Of a stretch of DNA of 64,000 nt, positions 58,323 through 64,000 are shown piece by piece. The stretch is from Saccopteryx bilineata (taxonomy: Eukaryota; Chordata; Mammalia; Chiroptera; Emballonuridae). The stretch covers positions 99,126,074 to 99,190,073 of the forward strand of contig NC_089490.1 of assembly GCF_036850765.1 (NCBI RefSeq), in the 5' to 3' direction. Both the position numbers and the translations under genes were made by a program. The notes below the pieces were generated by a model. The model saw only the letters and a list, made by a program, of their open reading frames with translations, was not told where the DNA came from and ran no database searches. Numbering within the stretch: position 1 is the stretch's first letter; the number at the start of each line of letters is the position of its first letter.

Positions 58323-59210
58323 CTACTCTTAGTTCTTTCCAGGCACTAAGTTGGTTGACTCACTGTTCTAGTTCACCTGAGACTATCACATTGTTAGCAC
58401 TGACCATCCCATGAAACTCCTCAGTCCCAGCAAACTAGGTGGCTTGGACAGTCACACCGAATGTTCTTTGCAAATTTCTTTCTGCTTTCCACACCCATTT
58501 CCCATCACTGCTCTGTTCTCTGCCATGTTATGATTTGAAAATGGCTCAGACATGCACTGGTCAATATATTAGTCATTAGCTACATGTGATTATTTAAATT
58601 TAAAAATAATTAAAATTAAATTAAATTAAATTAAAATTTTAGTTCCTCACTCTTTTTAGCCAAGTGATGACCAATCATGTGGCTAGTGGCTCCCCAATGG
58701 GTAGTGCAGATATAGAGCAGATATAGGATTCCAGAACGTTCTATTGGACAGTGATGCTCTATGTAACAGAGATACTGAGAAAGGGAGTAGAGCAGTGGAG
58801 GGGCATGCAAGCAAGTTTTCCTAATAATTTATGGCATCGAGATCATGTTAATGGGAAACCTGAGATGCTGAAAGAATCAAGTAATTCTTCAGTCCAACTT
58901 CCTTTGAATTTCATCTTGTACCAACTAGGAAACATGTAATAAGGCTATCTGTCATCCTTATTGGGTCATTCATCAAAGAGTTATTGAGCACCTCTGCTGG
59001 GATACCATGATGAATTATGGCATCTTCCTTCTGGTAACTGTGATCTAAAATGAGAAGAAGATTGTGGTTGTTATCATATAAGATTTTTCACGAGGTACAC
59101 AGGAGGATTTGATGAGCAATTGTGGTTGGTGGTCAGAGAGGGTTTTGCAGAGAAGATGGTACAGGGCAAGGAATCAAAGATGCAGACAGAGGCGGTACAA
59201 TATGTCGTTA
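58323..59210. other. Unclassified stretch
   Basis: An (AAATT)n-like run lies at 58605-58640. Otherwise no gene or repeat recognised. Confidence 0.35.
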
Positions 59211-59214
59211 AGAA

Positions 59215-59440
59215 GCTGGGTTGCCTGAGATTGACGCTTGCCTCCTTTCTCCCTTCACTAGTTTACTGGCTATATAACTTTGGTCAAGTTTCCTAACTGA
59301 TCTGTGCTGACATTTCTTCATCTATAAAGCAGGGAGAATAATAGTATTTGTGTCACAGGATTATGATTAAATGAGTTGGTGCCCATAAAGCTCATTGAGT
59401 AAGATCTGATGTGGTAAGAGCTATATACAAATTTGTTAAA
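59215..59440 (+). repeat. MIR SINE
   Basis: 'actttggtcaagtttcctaa', 'atttcttcatctataaagca', 'gggagaataatagtatttgt' and 'gattaaatgagttggtgccc' give MIR order. Confidence 0.8.
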
Positions 59441-61215
59441 TACAATATACAAAAAGGGAGGGTACTGCAGGCACAGAACAGGAGAAGTGCAGAGATTACA
59501 GCAGCATGGTGGGATTAGAGAACCAGGAGCTTCCTAGAGCTGTTAGAGTTAAAATGGTAGTGGTAAGTGGTGCCCATGCTAAGGGTGTGTGTGTGGATGG
59601 GTGGGGAGTAGGGAAGAAGAGGAGGAGTGGAGGAGGTTGAAGAGTCAATGGATATATATATAAGCGGGGTATGCCAAAGAATGGGAACACGATTCTGTAA
59701 GTGACAGGCAGTTGTAAACATTCTTTAAGCAGGGAGGGAAAGAGATAAGGTATGCAGTTTACAAAGGTTCCAATCCAATGACTAGAAGGATGCATTTGAG
59801 GAGGTTGACAACATCTAAAATACGAGAAGTTCTGAAAGGAGATTACAGATTTGAGATATATTCAGGAGGTTAAAAAAATTGGTGACTAATTGGCTGTGGG
59901 GAATGAGTGGAAAGGAGAAGTCCAGTATGACAAAATAACAGTTAACCTAATATACCCGAAAGTAGGAAATGTAGTTTTAAATTTTGGAGCTAATTTCAAA
60001 GACACAGTTTTTTCTGCCTCTAGATGTTGTCACAAAAAATATGTGATTATTCTTACTTATGGCTCTATTGTTAACTTATAAATGGAGTTTCCATTTATTT
60101 TTAAAGGAAAATTTCCCTGTGATATGGAGAACGAAAAAGGGAAAATTTGAGGATGGAGAGTGGTAGAAAGTTTAACATCATTCTTTTATTTTAAGTTATT
60201 GCTTTGTCTTTGGAAAAGTAATAAAAGCTTATTTCCTTTATAACTTCATCTGTGTACTCAGAGCTGTCACATTAACCCCACATTAGTATTAGATTTTAAT
60301 AAAAGACAACACAGCAGGAAGAAAGATATTTGCTAAATCTAGAGAGTGGGCCATATAATTTAGTTTTTGGAAGGTTTCTAATATTGTTTTTATTTTTTCA
60401 TTGTCTTAAAATGATATTTGACTTTGCCAAATAAGTGCAACAGAGAACAGAGGCTGTGTATGAGTAGTACTTGGAAGGTGTTGGTAAGCTGAGACTTTTG
60501 TTTCTTTACAGGTTTACTGCTTGGTAGCATTTGATGCCAAGGGGAATTAGATCCCATGATTGGAACAGAGTTCCTTGAGTTCTTCTTTGGGTTGTTTGAG
60601 ACATGCTTTTGAGGGCGATCTTCTTTCCAGTGTGCTCCTTTTCTCTCTTTCCACATTCCTTACTCAATGAGTTCGGTGATTATGTTATGGGACCTCATGT
60701 AATCTCTGAGTCACCAAAGACTAATGAGCTCTGGTTCTCAACCTGGAGCTGGTTCTTGCTGTTCACACACCTAAATCATATTTTTGGCATGCTCCTTCTG
60801 AGCACCTCTTCCCTCACAGCTTCTTCTATGGACCCCAGGTTTCCTATCCAACGTGATCCAAGCCCAGGTATTTCCATGAGCAGCAGATTTCTCCACTTAA
60901 CCCCCCACCCCTGGGTCTACAGATGTTATTGCCAAGACTTTTAGTTTCCTTCTTCATTTTGCTTCTTGGCTTTAAGAAGATTAGAAATGAATGGAGAAGC
61001 ATAGGTTTCATATTTCTATTTTCTACATGTTTTGTTGAAATATAGGGAGAAGCTGAAAATGCCAGGTGAAATAGAATTAAGCAATGGTCTAAGAGCTTCA
61101 GTTACCTATGTCATGCCTGCCTCATGGTAGTAATAAACAATTAACAGTTGTAGGATTTGTTTTGCCTTCTTTTTTTCAAGTAGGTCAGTGCCTCTAACCT
61201 TCCCATGGCAGGTTC
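59441..61215. other. Mostly single-copy stretch
   Basis: No gene. The 113-codon frame at 60603-60944 has no domain signature, and other frames are shorter. Confidence 0.35.
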
Positions 61216-61219
61216 CTTG

Positions 61220-61485
61220 AGACTTTATTAGTAACATTTTGAGTTGCTTCCTGTGTGCCAGGCACTGTGCTAAGCACTGGACCTTCATTATATAATTCAG
61301 TCTTTAATATAACTTACTAAAATGTTTATGATTATTAACTAGACTTTAAAGGTGAAAAAACTGAAGGTCAGATGGGTTGATTTATTTGTAAACAGTCACA
61401 TGGTAGCAAGTGGAAGAATTGGAATTCGGTGTTCTAGGTGGTGTGGTTCTAGAATCCAAGTTCTTAGCCGGTATCCTCTTAAGTA
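61220..61485 (+). repeat. MIR SINE
   Basis: 'cttcctgtgtgccaggcact', 'gtgctaagcactggaccttc' and 'aacagtcacatggtagcaag' followed by 'tggaagaattggaattc' give MIR order. Confidence 0.8.
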
Positions 61486-61789
61486 TTACTTTCCCTGCTG
61501 GACACCAGCTTGCACACATCCAGCTAGCTTTACTAAGAAGTGTCATAGTAATACAGTCTGAAGCGATGTCAATCTGCAGGATCTCGCCAAAGTATGTAGA
61601 ATCTTGCAGATACCAGGCTGTCTTTGCCATTCCTGTGAGACACAAGCACCTAAATCTTGCTTCTCAATGGCTCCCAAAGTGCTCCTCAGAGAAAGAAGAA
61701 ATTGCCCAAACTCAGTACCTAACTGTCAAGTTTCCACAAGAGTAACTTTCTCTTTATAAGACATTTTGGTAACAGTAGTTCAAACTCTT

Positions 61790-61905
61790 CGAGGAGCAAG
61801 GCACAATTTTTATCATCCCCATTTTTTCTGATGAACAATGGGACCCAGAAAGGTTAAGAGACTTTCCCCAAGATTGAGTTGCAAGTCTTCAGAGGTGACA
61901 CAAGA
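61790..61905 (+). repeat. MIR SINE fragment
   Basis: 'tttttatcatccccattttt', 'gggacccagaaaggttaaga' and 'ccccaagattgagttgcaag' match the central MIR motifs. Confidence 0.6.
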
Positions 61906-63220
61906 GGTGGACAGAAGATAAAGAAATCTCAACATTCTTTCAAATCCCCCAAGGTTTGAGGCTTATAGGATTCTCTTCGCTTAGAATACTACTCTCAGCG
62001 TTTGACCTGACTTCTCATTCTTCCCTGAGGAGAGCTGGTGCAACTTTGGCAACAGGACCTCGTGTGGACCCATATCAGTTGATTCGTTTAATAACTGACT
62101 TTTGTCGTGCTCTTCCCACTCAGGAAGAGCTCTTGCATTTTGTTCTGTGCGCGTACTCAATCACATCGCCCGTCTGCTGCTGAGAAAGGCCACGGAGTAT
62201 TTTTATTCTGGTCATCCTCTCATTACCCTCGGATAAAGTAGCCACAGGCACAGTGAAGGTAGCATTTATAGTGATTTTCAGTGGAGTTGGTATTCTTTTC
62301 TGTTTTTCCAAAACACAGCTAAGAAAAATCTCCTGGTAGTCAGAGAGAATGGAAGCTGCTCACCCACAGGTCAAATCCTATTACAAAGAATGCTGCTCCT
62401 GCTGACATCTCTGTGTGATGAAAAGAGTTTTCTGCAGTAGCACCCATCCTTCAGAAAGCAACATGAGACCTATTTACGCCTTCCAGCTAGTGTTTCATCT
62501 CCTTCCTTTCATCTTAATCACTTCTGGGGCACCATTCCTCCTTACTATTTGAAATTTTCAGAGACCCCTTTCAGAATAGCTCTTATTCTTCCAAATTGCA
62601 TGGGGCTAAGCAGAGCCCACCTCCATTTACAAGGATTGCTGAAGGCGCCTTCAACTGTCAGAACAAAGGCTACTTCTCAGCCACCGCTCTCTCTCTTCTG
62701 GTACTACTCGCTACAGCTTTATTCTTCAGTAGTCTACAAACCCCCTGAGGACCCAGCACAGTGCCAGGTATGTTATAGGAGCATATATAGGGGTTGCCAG
62801 GAATGAAAGCCTCTGAGGGGCAGGCCTCAAGTGGGTTGCCTATTATTTCTTGAGCATACGTCTTTTTCCTTTCTTAAGTACTCTTGGAGCTTTAGCCTGG
62901 CATTCTAAACTTTCCACCTCTCCTTGTAATGATGTATCATTTACATGTTTTGGCTATAATTTTATCTCCCTCAACCTCTACAGTTCCTTTCTCACTTCAA
63001 CACCTGCAATGTTCTTCAACCCCAACCCCCCACACAAGAACACAGCAGATTAAAATACCCTTGGACGTTGCTTCTACCAAAGGAGTTAAAAGTGTTATTT
63101 CCTTTAGGCAAGAACTTTGGTCCCTTTATCTGTGCCAATGATCCTGTTTTCTGTTGGCAGATATATAAAACTGACTTATCAATTCCAAATGGCTTTGCCC
63201 TCCCAACCTCCTAGACCAAG
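61906..63220. other. Single-copy stretch
   Basis: No gene. 62030-62300 has more CpG dinucleotides than its surroundings and no recognised repeat. Frames up to 85 codons show no domain. Confidence 0.35.
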
Positions 63221-63223
63221 GCT

Positions 63224-63441
63224 CAGCAAATTTTTCTGTAAAGGACCAGATAGTGAATATTTTAGCTGTTGTGTGCTATATGTTCTCTGCAGCATCTACT
63301 CAACTCGACAATATGAAAGTAGCCAGAGGCAATGTGTAAATGAATGGGTGTGGCTATGTTTCAATAAAACTTTATTCATGAAAAAGGGCAGTGAGTAGGC
63401 CAGATTTGGGTTTTGGACCTTTGTTTGTAAGTTCCTGATCT
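63224..63441 (+). mobile_element. Old hAT-Charlie-type MER remnant
   Basis: 'tttttctgtaaaggaccaga', 'tagtgaatattttagctgtt', 'tgaatgggtgtggctatgtt', 'tcaataaaactttattcatg' and 'aggccagatttgggtttt' are in the order of a common nonautonomous Charlie-type element. Its terminal repeats are eroded ('ggctcagcaaatt' versus 'gtaagttcctgatc'). Confidence 0.65.
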
Positions 63442-63589
63442 CTACTATTCATATTGTTTAGCTTTAGCCTGTAATTTTTGAACCAGTAAAGTGAGATTCC
63501 CAGTGTGATTTCTGTGATCAGGTACAGGTCAAACTCCTGTGTTTTGTCCACAGCCATGTTACCCCTAAGCTCTTCTGTAATGTGGGCCT

Positions 63590-64000
63590 AGAGTCTTATT
63601 TTTATGTCCCACCTATATATGGAATCATATAGTTCTTAGTTTTTTTCTGATTTACTTATTTCACTCTGTATAATGTTATCAAGGTCTATTCATGTTGTCG
63701 TAAATGGTAATATGTCATCATTTCTCATGGCTGAGTAGTATTCTGTAGTGTATATGTACCACATCTTTTTTATCCAATCATCTATTGAAGGGCTGTTTGG
63801 TTGTTTCCATATCTTGGCCACTGTGAACAATGCTGCAATGAACATGGGGCTGCATGTGTCTTTACATGCCATTGTTTTTTAGTTATGGGGGTATATTCCC
63901 AGTAGAGGGATTGCTGGGTCATAAGGTCGTTCTATTTTTAATTTTTTGAGGACCCACCATACTTTCTTCCATAGTGGTTACACTACTTTACATTCCCACC
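63590..64000 (-). mobile_element. L1 3' fragment (antisense), continues past window
   Basis: The complement of the L1 ORF2 C-terminus: a minus frame at 63690-63872 carries 'MEYYSAMRNDD'-like and '[15 protein letters not shown]'-like blocks with a substitution (TT for TM). It is close to the copy at 9335-10562 in arrangement. The 5' part lies beyond 64000. Confidence 0.85.

Noticed and set aside
62030..62300. Slightly CpG-richer stretch considered as a CpG-island promoter or exon
   Set aside because: Too few CpGs, no TATA/initiator arrangement and no coding frame; left as unclassified single-copy DNA.

Overview
This is mammalian nuclear DNA with no recognisable host protein-coding gene, exon set or structural RNA gene. 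Nearly everything that can be named is a transposable element or its decayed remains, set in AT-rich single-copy sequence, so the window is intergenic or deep intronic. Three tRNA-derived SINE types recur. Type A (about 200-230 bp) has a head reading 'ctgacctgtggtggcgcag'. Type B (about 370 bp) reads 'cctgaccaggtggtggcac'. Type C (about 370-430 bp) reads 'ggccctggccggttggctc'. From memory these are horseshoe-bat/roundleaf-bat (Rhinolophoidea) SINEs of the Rhin kind. I therefore infer a Rhinolophus-like bat. The mammalian assignment is firm (MIR, L2, MaLR LTRs, L1); the genus is a recollection that needs a library search.

Layout. 1-1500: SINE cluster with a type C inside a type B. 2740-5820: old L1 pieces, a hAT MITE, an L1 3' end holding a type A SINE, and an L2. 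5820-9320: AT-rich sequence with one MIR. 9335-10562: 5'-truncated L1 with a 15-bp target-site duplication (TSD) and a 290-codon open piece of ORF2. 10850-13700: L2 and two solo LTRs. 16735-16838: (TATC)n. 16950-20600: ancient antisense L1 carrying a nested stack (MaLR LTR, hAT MITE, type A SINE). 20615-21979: Tigger-like and LTR remains with type A and type C insertions. 22000-24500: mostly single-copy, with a homeodomain-motif-rich stretch. 24560-29315: MIRs, MaLR LTR, tandem type C SINEs, type A, a hAT MITE and a full-length type B. 30860-31320: RTE-like LINE tail. 33880-38350: L2s, an ERV1-like LTR and a single-copy enhancer-like stretch. 39786-45222: type C, (CA)n, two antisense L1 3' ends and an antisense ERV1 gag-pro fragment. 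47016-49150: type C and two solo LTRs, one inside a MIR. 49745-53611: L1 5' remnant, MIRs, a poly(A)-only insertion, a Tigger remnant and a near-consensus type C SINE. 53890-64000: mainly single-copy, with a mariner MITE, a solo LTR, MIRs, a Charlie-type remnant and an L1 running off the end.

There are no operons or pathways. What the window offers is an insertion chronology: MIR/L2/L1M, then MaLR LTRs, then hAT/mariner MITEs and bat ERV LTRs, then SINEs. It also holds a few single-copy stretches that look like conserved regulatory DNA by motif content only. No new defence or metabolic system is visible. The most unusual items are the nested stack, the poly(A)-only insertion, a solo-LTR family with a perfect 20-bp palindrome, and an RTE-like LINE tail. 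Family names are from pattern memory; ends are exact where a TSD is quoted and approximate otherwise.
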